Positions 32,027 to 41,015 of a DNA stretch of 64,000 nt are shown here, in pieces. Under the pieces are notes generated by a model, which searched no databases, had not been told where the DNA came from, and was given only the letters and a program-made list of their open reading frames with translations. The translations under genes were made by a program, and so were the position numbers. The stretch's first letter is position 1. Each line of letters opens with the position of its first letter. Origin of the DNA: Thiopseudomonas acetoxidans (GTDB lineage: Bacteria; Pseudomonadota; Gammaproteobacteria; Pseudomonadales; Pseudomonadaceae); contig NZ_JAUCDY010000001.1 in NCBI RefSeq assembly GCF_030362935.1, positions 124,001 to 188,000 of the forward strand, written 5' to 3'.

Positions 32027-32446
32027 TTAGGCGCCAAACAGCTTGTTGTCCTCTTTAGCTGCTTTTTGGCTGTTTTGCAGCTCTTGTTCTTCGCGGATTT
32101 TTTGCGCAATCAGCGCTTCAATTTTCCCCCGTTGCTCTGGGTTCATCGCCTCTAAGTCCGCTTCAGTGAGGCCTAGCTCCTTCAGAATTCGGTCGCGTAG
32201 CTTTTCAGCAGGCGTCATTTGCATCCACTCCAGAAACTCATTGACCACGTTGCGTTCTGTTTTTTCAGGTTGTGCAGTTTTAAGACTCTCTTGTGTAGCA
32301 GAAGCTGGCTTAGCGGCTGACTGCTGTGTTTGCTGCATCACATCGGCAAAGCTTCCCGCGCTTGGTTGTGCGTCTACTGCGGTGTCGCGCTTGTTATGTT
32401 TTTGTTGGTTAATGGTGATCTGCATGATGGGGTCAAGACTGTTCAT
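32027..32446 (-). CDS. Conserved hypothetical protein, Gln/Ala-rich
   Basis: 139 aa, no signal or membrane segment. The first 60 residues are low-complexity (Gln, Ala, Ser, Thr). Residues about 65-115 have a helical block: NEFLEWMQMTPAEKLRDRIL then KELGLTEADLEAMNPEQRGK, similar to a segment seen in other pseudomonad hypothetical proteins (from memory). A second start at Met8 is possible. No function is assigned. It is 58 nt upstream of the FAD oxidoreductase. Confidence 0.65.
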   Translation of the reverse strand: MNSLDPIMQITINQQKHNKRDTAVDAQPSAGSFADVMQQTQQSAAKPASATQESLKTAQPEKTERNVVNEFLEWMQMTPAEKLRDRILKELGLTEADLEAMNPEQRGKIEALIAQKIREEQELQNSQKAAKEDNKLFGA

Positions 32447-32616
32447 GCACTACTCCTTCTATGGCTGTGGTATTGACGGTCGCTGAATTGTTGCAATAAA
32501 TGTGCCGACTAGTCTGTAGCCGGGGGCAGTCTATCTTCTGGGCAGCTTGCGTTATCCAGAGCGGTGAATCGCTTGAGCGCATAGACAACCCCAGGCGAGT
32601 TACCTAAAATTGCGCC

Positions 32617-33897
32617 ATGAACAGACCCCTCTATAGCCTGCTTTTTTACCTTGCCTTACCCATTGTGTTGTTACGGTTATTACTGCGTAGTCGTAAAGCG
32701 CCTGCGTATCGCCAGCGCATTGCGGAGCGTTTTGCCTTTGCCTTGCCCCGCTTTAGGCAGGGTGGTATTTGGCTGCATACAGTGTCAGTGGGGGAAAGTA
32801 TCGCCGCTGCGCCTTTGGTGCGCGCGCTACAAGAGAGTTATCCAGGCTTGCCTATTACAATGACCTGCATGACGCCTACAGGGTCAGAGCGCATTCAAGC
32901 TATGTTTGGTGAACAGGTACAGCACTGCTATATGCCCTATGATTTGCCCTGTATGGCCAGACGGTTTTTGCGTCACCTACAACCCTGTTTAGCCATTGTG
33001 ATGGAAACTGAGCTTTGGCCTAACCATATTGAGCAGTGCGCTACAATGGGTATTCCAGTGATGCTAGCGAATGGGCGATTATCAGAACGCTCGGCGCGTG
33101 GTTACGGGCGCTTCCCTAAGCTAACAGCGCCGATGCTGGCGCGAATGAGTGGATTGGCCGTACAAACCCAGATAGAGGCCGAGCGTTTTATCGCTTTAGG
33201 TGCGCGCGCAGAGGCGGTACATGTGACGGGTTCAATCAAGTTTGATTTGCATATTGATAATCAGTTGCTTGAGCAGGCGGTTGGACTAAAAGCAAGCTGG
33301 GAAAATACGCAGCGACCGATTTGGATGGCAGCCAGTACTCACGATGGCGAAGACTTGCCGATTCTTCGGGCGCACCGGCAGCTGTTAGCCGACTTTCCCG
33401 ATGCCTTGCTGATTTTAGTGCCGCGCCATCCAGAGCGTTTTAATGCCGTGTACCAGTTGTGCATAGAGCAGGGATTAAAAACAGTGCGTCGCTCTGGGTA
33501 CGAGCGGGTGCAGGCCGTGCATCAGGTGTTGTTGGGCGACACCATGGGTGAAATGCTGTTGTTGTATGCGCTGGCTGATGTGGCGTTTGTCGGTGGTAGT
33601 TTGGTGGCGCATGGTGGGCACAATGTGTTGGAGCCAGCAGCGCTGGGTAAGCCAGTCATTTGCGGACCGCATTATTTTAATTTTTTGGATATTGTCGGGC
33701 AAATGCAGCAGGCAGGTGCTTTGCGTGAAGTAAAGGATGCTGGCGAGCTAGCTGCTGCAGTCGAGCAGCTGTGGCACAATCAAGAGCTGTACCAAGCCAT
33801 GCAGAAAGCAGGTTATCAGGTGCTGCATACTAATCAGGGGGCGCTGGATAGGCTAATGCAGGTAGTGGCTGATACTGCTAAAACACTGAGGGGTTAG
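32617..33897 (+). CDS. waaA: Kdo transferase WaaA (KdtA)
   Basis: 426 aa GT30 glycosyltransferase with an N-terminal membrane anchor (about residues 5-25). Marks: LHTVSVGESIAA near 53-64, METELWPNHI near 129-138, GRLSERSARGYGRF near 149-162, and GGHNVLEPAALGKPVICGP near 335-353. It adds Kdo residues to lipid IVA. The kdsC and kdsD genes for Kdo synthesis are near the end of this window. Confidence 0.94.
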   Translation: MNRPLYSLLFYLALPIVLLRLLLRSRKAPAYRQRIAERFAFALPRFRQGGIWLHTVSVGESIAAAPLVRALQESYPGLPITMTCMTPTGSERIQAMFGEQVQHCYMPYDLPCMARRFLRHLQPCLAIVMETELWPNHIEQCATMGIPVMLANGRLSERSARGYGRFPKLTAPMLARMSGLAVQTQIEAERFIALGARAEAVHVTGSIKFDLHIDNQLLEQAVGLKASWENTQRPIWMAASTHDGEDLPILRAHRQLLADFPDALLILVPRHPERFNAVYQLCIEQGLKTVRRSGYERVQAVHQVLLGDTMGEMLLLYALADVAFVGGSLVAHGGHNVLEPAALGKPVICGPHYFNFLDIVGQMQQAGALREVKDAGELAAAVEQLWHNQELYQAMQKAGYQVLHTNQGALDRLMQVVADTAKTLRG

Positions 33898-34409
33898 GTA
33901 ACGCTGGTTGGTTTTTTAATGTGCGGCCACCAGCGTGGTGTGGTTTGGCAGTATTGACTATAGCTGTCACCGAACACGCTTAACAAATAGGGCTCTTCGT
34001 AACGGTCAATATAAACCACCGCAAAACGACTCCAGATGATGAGCCATAGCAGCAATAACGGTGAGCTATAAATTAAGGTCAGGCCAATTAGAACGAATTT
34101 ACCGGCCCACATCATGGGGTGACGTACTAGGGCGTAAGGTCCTTTGCGTACCAGTTGAGTTGGTTTGGTGAAGGGACTGATTGAACCCCGATCTGCAAAA
34201 TGCATGATGATAAGGCAGCTAAGAGCAAGAATACCGCCCAAGTTCATCAACAACACGCCCGTATACTTCAGCGCCAAAAAACGGGGTAATTCAACACCAA
34301 GGCTCTGCTCCAGCCCAAGGAAAAAGCGTGGAAAGACGTATAAAATGCCAAAAGGAGCCACCAGCACGTAAACAAGGCTATCTAAAGCATCTAGGAGTTT
34401 TTCCAACAT
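33894..34409 (-). CDS. Isoprenylcysteine methyltransferase-like membrane protein
   Basis: 171 aa with about four hydrophobic segments. LVRKGPYALVRHPMMWA near residues 85-101 and YEEPYLLSVFGDSYSQYC near 138-155 are the cofactor-binding elements of the ICMT/NnrU/PEMT-like family. The substrate is unknown. It is convergent with waaA (4-nt overlap) and divergent from leuA. Confidence 0.8.
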   Translation of the reverse strand: MLEKLLDALDSLVYVLVAPFGILYVFPRFFLGLEQSLGVELPRFLALKYTGVLLMNLGGILALSCLIIMHFADRGSISPFTKPTQLVRKGPYALVRHPMMWAGKFVLIGLTLIYSSPLLLLWLIIWSRFAVVYIDRYEEPYLLSVFGDSYSQYCQTTPRWWPHIKKPTSVT

Positions 34410-34649
34410 TTACAGCCCTCAAAGCACACGCATGTAGAAAGATTTATAATAGTACATACAATACAGCCTAGATTGAAATCGCCCAAGATCAGCCTGAATC
34501 TAGGTGCGTGCATGGCTTTGTAAGTGCTTGGCGTGCTTTATGCGGGCTGCTGCATAATAGAGTCTAGTGGGCAGATAACAGAGCAAATTTTTTTCGGTAA
34601 GGGTATATTGTTCTAATAAAAAGAGCATTTTTAGCCATAGGAGATTTCC

Positions 34650-36203
34650 ATGCCGAACACCGATCGTGTCATTATTTTTGATACCACTTTGCGTGATGGG
34701 GAGCAAAGCCCGGGCGCGTCCATGACCAGGGATGAAAAACTGCGTATTGCTAAAGCGCTTGAGCGTATGCGTGTGGATGTCATCGAAGCCGGCTTTGCTA
34801 TTGCCAGTCCCGGGGATTTTGAATCGGTAAAAACCGTTGCTGATGCAGTTAAAGACAGCACGGTTTGTAGTCTGGCGCGTGCATTGGATGCGGATATTGA
34901 GCGCGCTGCTGAAGCGTTAGCTGGTGCTAACTCCGGCCGTATCCATACCTTTATTGCCACCAGCCCCATCCATATGGAATACAAGTTGCGTATGCAACCT
35001 GATCAAGTGGTTGAACAAGCGGTACGTGCGGTTAAAAAAGCGCGTAATCTTTGTGCGGATGTGGAGTTTTCGTGTGAAGATGCCGGGCGTTCTGAAATAG
35101 ATTTTCTCTGCCGTATTGTTGAAGCCGCTATTGATGCGGGTGCGCGCACTATAAATATTCCCGACACGGTTGGCTATGCGATTCCTCACCAGTATGCCGA
35201 GCTTATTCGTCAGCTTATTGAGCGCGTGCCGAACTCGGACAAAGCAGTATTTTCTGTACACTGCCACAACGATTTAGGTTTGGCGGTGGCTAACTCGCTG
35301 GCCGCAGTAGTGGCTGGTGCGCGTCAAGTGGAGTGTACGATTAACGGTTTGGGTGAGCGTGCAGGCAACGCGGCACTGGAAGAGATCGTCATGGCGATTA
35401 AAACTCGTGAAGATCTGCTGAACGTACATACCAATATAGACACGACCCAAATTCTTAGCACTTCACGCATGGTCTCTGGTATTACTGGTTTTCCAGTACA
35501 GCCCAACAAAGCCATAGTTGGCGTGAATGCTTTTGCACACGAATCGGGTATTCACCAAGATGGCGTGCTTAAACATCGTGAAACCTATGAAATTATGTCC
35601 GCTGAGTCTGTGGGTTGGAACGCCAATCGAATGGTATTGGGCAAGCACTCAGGACGCAATGCGTTTCGCAGTCGTTTGCTTGAATTAGGTATCGAGCTAG
35701 CCACGGAAACGGATCTTAATGCTCTGTTTGCCCGCTTTAAAGAGCTGGCTGATAAAAAGCATGAGATTTTTGATGAAGACTTGCAGTCTTTAGTCAGCGA
35801 CACCTTTAATAATGATGATGTGCCAGAATTTTATAAGCTGGTAAGTCTGGAGGTGGCGAGTAAAACCGGCGAAACGCCACAAGCACAGTTGGTGCTGTTG
35901 GTAGACGGTAAAGAAATACGTTCACAAGAGCAGGGTTCAGGCCCTGTTGATGCAGCCTTTAAAGCGATTGAAAAAGTAGCACAATCCGCTACGACCTTGC
36001 AGCTGTACTCAGTCAATGCGATTACCGAGGGAACCGATTCGCAAGGAGAAGTTACCGTACGTTTAGAGCGTGCTGGCCGTATCGTCAATGGTAATGGTGC
36101 GGACACTGATATCGTCGTGGCGTCGGTAAAAGCCTACCTAAATGCACTCAATCTGATGCAGGTTGGTAAAGCAAAGGCGCATCCGCAAGTGGATGGCATC
36201 TAA
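34650..36203 (+). CDS. leuA: 2-isopropylmalate synthase LeuA
   Basis: 517 aa, the LeuA type 1 length. The TIM-barrel active site shows TLRDGEQSPG near residues 12-21 and the metal-binding SVHCHNDLG near 200-208; GLGERAGNA lies near 230-238 and NAFAHESGIHQDG near 290-302. The C-terminal allosteric domain (about 390-505) should confer leucine inhibition. TAGGAGATT precedes the ATG. No leucine leader peptide was found in the 240 nt upstream. Confidence 0.96.
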   Translation: MPNTDRVIIFDTTLRDGEQSPGASMTRDEKLRIAKALERMRVDVIEAGFAIASPGDFESVKTVADAVKDSTVCSLARALDADIERAAEALAGANSGRIHTFIATSPIHMEYKLRMQPDQVVEQAVRAVKKARNLCADVEFSCEDAGRSEIDFLCRIVEAAIDAGARTINIPDTVGYAIPHQYAELIRQLIERVPNSDKAVFSVHCHNDLGLAVANSLAAVVAGARQVECTINGLGERAGNAALEEIVMAIKTREDLLNVHTNIDTTQILSTSRMVSGITGFPVQPNKAIVGVNAFAHESGIHQDGVLKHRETYEIMSAESVGWNANRMVLGKHSGRNAFRSRLLELGIELATETDLNALFARFKELADKKHEIFDEDLQSLVSDTFNNDDVPEFYKLVSLEVASKTGETPQAQLVLLVDGKEIRSQEQGSGPVDAAFKAIEKVAQSATTLQLYSVNAITEGTDSQGEVTVRLERAGRIVNGNGADTDIVVASVKAYLNALNLMQVGKAKAHPQVDGI

Positions 36204-36206
36204 ATA

Positions 36207-37049
36207 ATGAGTGTTGATGTGCACGCACAGGAGGTGCGGCGTCAAGCTATGCTGCAGGTGATGCAGCTTGATGTTTGGCTGCCGCGGCAAAACTTGCCGT
36301 TTGCGGCTGCCTCGCGTGACTATCTGTTGGACTGGGCATGTGAGCCTGCTCAACGAGAGCCCGTTGAGCAGGAACAAATTTCACGTCAAAACGATGCTGA
36401 GGTAGGTGTTGCTCGTGGGCAGCAAGCGCAAAATCAATTGCAGCAAATTCGTCAGTCACTGTCTGCTGGACAAGCAGCTACTGCTGCGCCTGTGGCTGCA
36501 GAAACGCAACCACCCGCAGAGGCAGTTACACCCGAAGCGCCGACTCCCGCTCAAGAAATCCCTCGTTTTGCTTTGCAAATAATGCGTAGTGCAAGCTGTT
36601 TACTCTTGTTGGATTTGCCTGTGGCTGAGCCATTGCAAAGCCGAGATCCAGAGTATCTGCTGCTGAAAGATATTTTACGCGCTGCAAAGCTGCCACATGA
36701 GCCTAGCCTGTTGCGTAATGTCGAACCCATCCGCTGGCCAGTGTTAAGCGCAGGTAATCTGGCACACCGTCAAGACAGTCAAGCCGCCCGCGCCTACGTG
36801 CGTGAGTTATTGAGCATGGAGTGCGCGCAACAACCTACGAGTATGATTTGGTTGCTGGGGGAAAATGCAGTGCGCTTTGCGAATGTATCGGATGAGTTCG
36901 CCGATGATTTTGGCATTACTGCGTTTGAGCATGAGTGGCAGCTGTGGAGTCTTCCTAGTCTTGAGCAGCTGCTGCAATATCCCACCTTAAAACGCCAGCT
37001 CTGGCAGAGCATGCAGCTGCGTATGCCGCGTTGGTTAAATAATGACTGA
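36207..37049 (+). CDS. holD: DNA polymerase III psi subunit, pseudomonad type
   Basis: 280 aa, close to the large psi proteins of Pseudomonas (about 290 aa) and twice the E. coli length. An N-terminal QLDVWLPRQNLPFAAA is followed by a Gln/Pro/Ala-rich linker (about 65-110) and a globular part with DLPVAEPLQSRDPEYLLLKD, WPVLSAGN and WLLGENAVRF. The call rests on size, layout and the direct rimI neighbour (E. coli holD-rimI); sequence similarity to E. coli psi is low. psi binds chi and the clamp loader. It overlaps rimI by 8 nt. Confidence 0.65.
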   Translation: MSVDVHAQEVRRQAMLQVMQLDVWLPRQNLPFAAASRDYLLDWACEPAQREPVEQEQISRQNDAEVGVARGQQAQNQLQQIRQSLSAGQAATAAPVAAETQPPAEAVTPEAPTPAQEIPRFALQIMRSASCLLLLDLPVAEPLQSRDPEYLLLKDILRAAKLPHEPSLLRNVEPIRWPVLSAGNLAHRQDSQAARAYVRELLSMECAQQPTSMIWLLGENAVRFANVSDEFADDFGITAFEHEWQLWSLPSLEQLLQYPTLKRQLWQSMQLRMPRWLNND

Positions 37050-37491
37050 GATTCGCTTTCGGCCAATGCAGGCTGAAGACTTGGACGCTGTGTTAGCCAT
37101 AGAGCAGCGTGCTTTTTCTCATCCGTGGAGTCTCAACTTGTATCAGGATGCATTAAGGCGTTATCAGTGCTGGATAATGGAGTGTGGCGCGCAACATATA
37201 GGTCATGCCGTGATGCAGTACATTGTTGATGAGGCGCATTTGCTTAATATAGTGATTGGCGTTGAGCAGCAGGGTCAGGGCTATGGTCGTCAGTTATTAG
37301 AATTTGTATTAGAGCAAGCTGAACAACAAGGCAGCAAAGAGTGTTATTTGGAATTGCGCCAATCCAATCACGCGGCGTATGCCTTGTATGAGCAGTTGGG
37401 GTTTAATGAAATTGGGCGGCGCAATAACTACTATCCCGCGGGGCAAGGGCAAGAGGATGCCATTGTAATGGCCTGTACCCTAGGGGTGTAA
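37042..37491 (+). CDS. rimI: Ribosomal protein S18 N-acetyltransferase RimI
   Basis: 149 aa GNAT fold. The acetyl-CoA loop VEQQGQGYGRQLL is near residues 74-86 and LELRQSNHAAYALYEQLGF near 105-123. It acetylates the N-terminus of S18. It is translationally coupled to the psi gene, as in enterobacteria. Confidence 0.9.
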   Translation: MTEIRFRPMQAEDLDAVLAIEQRAFSHPWSLNLYQDALRRYQCWIMECGAQHIGHAVMQYIVDEAHLLNIVIGVEQQGQGYGRQLLEFVLEQAEQQGSKECYLELRQSNHAAYALYEQLGFNEIGRRNNYYPAGQGQEDAIVMACTLGV

Positions 37492-37556
37492 AAGTGACTT
37501 TAATTAAAATATCACAGTCATATCTGCGCTTTTATTTTTAATGATCAGAGAATCCT

Positions 37557-38195
37557 ATGCCTGAATTACATCAACTTTTTGAAAATAATGTCCGCTGGGC
37601 AGAATCCATAAAAGAAGAAGATCCGCAGTTTTTTGAAAAACTGGCCAAACAGCAAGAGCCTGAATATCTATGGATAGGTTGTTCAGACGCGCGCGTACCA
37701 GCCAATGAAATTGTGGGTATGTTACCCGGTGATCTGTTTGTGCACCGTAATGTGGGCAATGTGGTGCTGCATACAGACTTAAACTGCTTATCTGTAATTC
37801 AGTATGCAGTGGATGTGCTCAAGGTTAAGAACATCTTGGTGACGGGCCATTACGGTTGTGGTGGGGTTAAAGCGGCCATGAGCGACAAGCAAATCGGAAT
37901 TACCGATGCTTGGATTCGCACCATTCGTGATCTTTACTTTGATAGCTACGATGAGCTGGCTGCCTTGCCAGGCCAAGAAGAGCGCGTTGACCGATTGTGC
38001 GAGCTTAACGTGATTAAACAGGTGGCTCATGTCAGTCATACCGCCATCGTGCAAAATGCATGGCGACGCGGGCAAAAACTATCCATTTATGGCTGTATTT
38101 ACGGCATTAAAGATGGTTTATGGAAAAACCTGAATGTAACCATTAAAAATATTGAACAGGTTCCCCCGCAGTATCGTTTACAGCCTTTAGGTTAG
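37557..38195 (+). CDS. can: Beta-class carbonic anhydrase
   Basis: 212 aa. The zinc ligands are in IGCSDARVPAN near residues 40-50 (Cys, Asp) and GHYGCGGVKAA near 97-107 (His, Cys). It interconverts CO2 and bicarbonate in the cytoplasm, supplying bicarbonate for carboxylation. The gene stands alone; 38196-38419 holds nothing that I can recognise except its own downstream sequence and the upstream region of the next gene. Confidence 0.93.
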   Translation: MPELHQLFENNVRWAESIKEEDPQFFEKLAKQQEPEYLWIGCSDARVPANEIVGMLPGDLFVHRNVGNVVLHTDLNCLSVIQYAVDVLKVKNILVTGHYGCGGVKAAMSDKQIGITDAWIRTIRDLYFDSYDELAALPGQEERVDRLCELNVIKQVAHVSHTAIVQNAWRRGQKLSIYGCIYGIKDGLWKNLNVTIKNIEQVPPQYRLQPLG

Positions 38196-38419
38196 ATGGC
38201 ACTTGCTTCTATGCTTGGTGGGCTTCAGAATAGCCGGTTCATTTTTTCGAGGCATTTAAGGAACTCTTGAAACTACGTCTGCACCTAGGGTTGCTTTTTA
38301 TGGTGCGCTAACAACAGACTAGCCTAGCTAAAAATAGGTCTTGTTTTGTATGTTTTCGCCCATTATTTAAGTGTGCAAGAGCGTTTTAGAGAGTGCCTTA
38401 AAAATAGCAAGGAAAATTC

Positions 38420-40804
38420 ATGTCCAACCCCGCACACCAGCAATGGTCGTTACCCGCGTCCGCCCTTAGTCATCAAGTTGATAGTAAGCTGTTTCCGTTT
38501 CAAGCGACCGATGAACTGGAGCACTTTGAATCTGTTCTAGGGCAGGTGCGCGCTGTGGAAGCCCTCGAGTTTGGGGTAGCCATGCCACGCTCTGGTTACA
38601 ACGCTTTTGTGATGGGCGAGTCCGGCACAGGAAGGTTCTCTTATGTGCGTCGTTACTTATCTAAGGTAGCTAAAGAAAAACCAACGCCTTCAGACTGGCT
38701 GTATGTTAATAACTTTGAGGAATCACGTGAGCCGCACGCGATAGAACTCCCTGCTGGCAAGGGCGGCGAGTTTTGTCGTGATATTTCCAATCTGATTGAC
38801 AGTATTTTAGCGGCCTTTCCTACAGTCTTTGAAACCCCTAGCTGGCAGCAAAAGAAAAACCAAATCGATCGCGTATTTACCAAGCGCTACGACAAGGTGT
38901 TAGACAAAATTGAAAAGCTGGCGCTAGAAAAAGGCATTGCACTGTACCGTGATAGCAGTAATATCGCCTTTACCCCGATGTTTGAAGGCAAAGCGCTGGA
39001 CGAAGCCGAGTTTGCTCAGCGTCCCGAAGTTGAGCGTGAACAATTCCATGCCGATGTTGCAGTGCTGGAAGAAATTTTAAACACCGAGCTTTCTAGTCTA
39101 CCCTTATGGAAGCGCGAGTCCAGCAACGAACTGCGTAAGTTAAACGAAGAAACCATCTCCCTTGCTTTAGAGCCTAATTTGACACCTTTAGCTGCCAAGT
39201 ATGCTGAGTTTCCGAGCGTGCTGGCCTACTTGCAGGCCATGCAGGCTAACCTGTTAAAAACCGTTGTTGAGCAGCTGGTTGACGAAGATTTAAGTGATAG
39301 CCTCAGACGCAAGCTGATGGAAGAGCAGTACAGCCCGAATGTGTTAGTGGGGCATGCTAAGAATGGTGGCGCGCCAGTAGTTTTTGAGTCGCATCCAACC
39401 TATGAAAATATGTTTGGGCGCATCGAATATGCGTCCGATCAAGGCACGCTCTATACCAGTTACCGCCAAATACGCTCAGGCGCGTTACACACAGCCAATG
39501 GCGGTTATTTAATCCTAGAAGCAGAAAAGCTACTCTCAGAGCCCTTTGTCTGGGAAGCGCTGAAACGCGCGCTGCATTCTAGACAGCTGAAAATGGAATC
39601 ACCGCTGATTGAGCTGACTCGCGTGGCTACAGTCACGTTAACACCGCAGGACATTCCGCTGCAGGTTAAGGTAATAGTGATTGGCTCACGCGAACTCTAT
39701 TATGCCTTGCAAGAGCTGGACCCGGATTTTCAGGATATGTTTCGGGTGCTGGTTGATTTTGAGGAAGATGTGGCGTTCTCAGCGCAAAGGGTGATGGATT
39801 TTGCGCAGCTGATTCATACGCGTACCAGCGAGGAAGGCATGGCGCCTTTAACAGCGGCTGCAGTTAAACGTTTAACTGAGCACAGCATGCGCTTGGCAGA
39901 GCACCAGCATCGATTGTCGGCTAACTTGTCTGAGTTGTTTCAAGTGGTGAGTGAAGCTGATTTTATTCGCCATAAAGAACAGGCAGAAATCACTCAGGTA
40001 GAACACATAGAGCAAGCGATTAAGGCCAAGCAAGCACGCACCGGTAGAGTGTCCCAGCAGATTATGGAAGACATACTGGCGGGTATTATCCTGATTGATA
40101 CAGAGGGTGCAGCCGTAGGTAAGTGCAATGGTCTCACTGTACTGCAGGCGGGCGACTCTTCGTTTGGTATGCCAGCACGCATATCAGCGAGTGTTTACCC
40201 GGGCGCTAATGGCATTGTAGATATTGAGCGCGAAGTAACCCTAGGGCAGCCGATTCACTCAAAAGGGGTGATGATTCTAACCGGTTATTTAGGCGGCAAG
40301 TATGCGCAGCAGTATCCGCTGGCTATCTCTGCCAGCATTGCCCTAGAACAGTCCTATGGCTATGTCGATGGTGACAGCGCCTCGCTGGGTGAGGTGTGTG
40401 CATTGATTTCTGCCCTGGCGAATGCGCCGTTACAGCAATGTTTTGCAGTTACGGGCTCTATCAACCAGTTTGGTGAGGTGCAGGCGGTGGGAGGAGTCAA
40501 TGAAAAAATTGAGGGCTTCTTTAAACTGTGCCAAAAGCGTGGCTTGACGGGCGAGCAAGCCGTGATTATACCCAAGGCGAATGTTAACAATCTGGTGCTT
40601 TCTGCAGAAGTGGTGAGCGCTGTGGAGCAGGGTACATTTTCTATTTACGTGGTGGAAACTGTTGCTCAAGCGCTGGCGTTATTAAGCGGTGAAGAAGTAG
40701 GTACGCTAGATGCGCAAGGCAGTTATGCGCCGGATACTATCAATGGTCGTGTGGTAGCAAGGCTTAAAGCTATTGCCGAGATGGCTGCTGATAAAGAAGA
40801 ATAA
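38420..40804 (+). CDS. Lon-family ATP-binding protease-like protein
   Basis: 794 aa. The N-terminal AAA-type part has GESGTGRFSYVRRYL near residues 66-80, a Walker A with Arg in place of the usual Lys. A long helical insert follows, then a C-terminal Lon protease domain (about 560-770) with the catalytic Ser in DGDSASLGE and Lys in NEKIEGF. It matches the YcbZ/Lon-related group rather than classic Lon. A role in protein quality control is inferred; substrates are unknown. Confidence 0.88.
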   Translation: MSNPAHQQWSLPASALSHQVDSKLFPFQATDELEHFESVLGQVRAVEALEFGVAMPRSGYNAFVMGESGTGRFSYVRRYLSKVAKEKPTPSDWLYVNNFEESREPHAIELPAGKGGEFCRDISNLIDSILAAFPTVFETPSWQQKKNQIDRVFTKRYDKVLDKIEKLALEKGIALYRDSSNIAFTPMFEGKALDEAEFAQRPEVEREQFHADVAVLEEILNTELSSLPLWKRESSNELRKLNEETISLALEPNLTPLAAKYAEFPSVLAYLQAMQANLLKTVVEQLVDEDLSDSLRRKLMEEQYSPNVLVGHAKNGGAPVVFESHPTYENMFGRIEYASDQGTLYTSYRQIRSGALHTANGGYLILEAEKLLSEPFVWEALKRALHSRQLKMESPLIELTRVATVTLTPQDIPLQVKVIVIGSRELYYALQELDPDFQDMFRVLVDFEEDVAFSAQRVMDFAQLIHTRTSEEGMAPLTAAAVKRLTEHSMRLAEHQHRLSANLSELFQVVSEADFIRHKEQAEITQVEHIEQAIKAKQARTGRVSQQIMEDILAGIILIDTEGAAVGKCNGLTVLQAGDSSFGMPARISASVYPGANGIVDIEREVTLGQPIHSKGVMILTGYLGGKYAQQYPLAISASIALEQSYGYVDGDSASLGEVCALISALANAPLQQCFAVTGSINQFGEVQAVGGVNEKIEGFFKLCQKRGLTGEQAVIIPKANVNNLVLSAEVVSAVEQGTFSIYVVETVAQALALLSGEEVGTLDAQGSYAPDTINGRVVARLKAIAEMAADKEE

Positions 40805-40874
40805 AAAAGAGAACGATAGCGACATTTCTGAGCAATAAAATGCAGAGTAAGCTGGCTGTGTTACTGGCACTTTG

Positions 40875-40903
40875 TTGACAGAGGCGCAAAAAAAATAAAA
40901 TAA
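40875..40903 (+). promoter_or_regulatory. Probable promoter of aspA
   Basis: A perfect TTGACA (40875-40880) is followed by an A/T-rich stretch with TAAAAT at 40896 (15-bp spacing) or AAATAA at 40898 (17 bp). The leader to aspA would be about 105 nt. Confidence 0.45.
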
Positions 40904-41015
40904 AGTTTGAATGTTGAATTGCCTTGGTCTTAAAATTTTACAGCAGCGTGCAGTTCGACTGGGCGTGCTGCTGAACCCCGAAATAAATTTTTCACAAAGT
41001 GAGGACTGTACTTAA

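Noticed and set aside
34410..34649. Leucine attenuator before leuA
   Set aside because: No Leu-rich leader peptide or terminator/antiterminator pair could be found; ATGGCTTTGTAA is too short to count.
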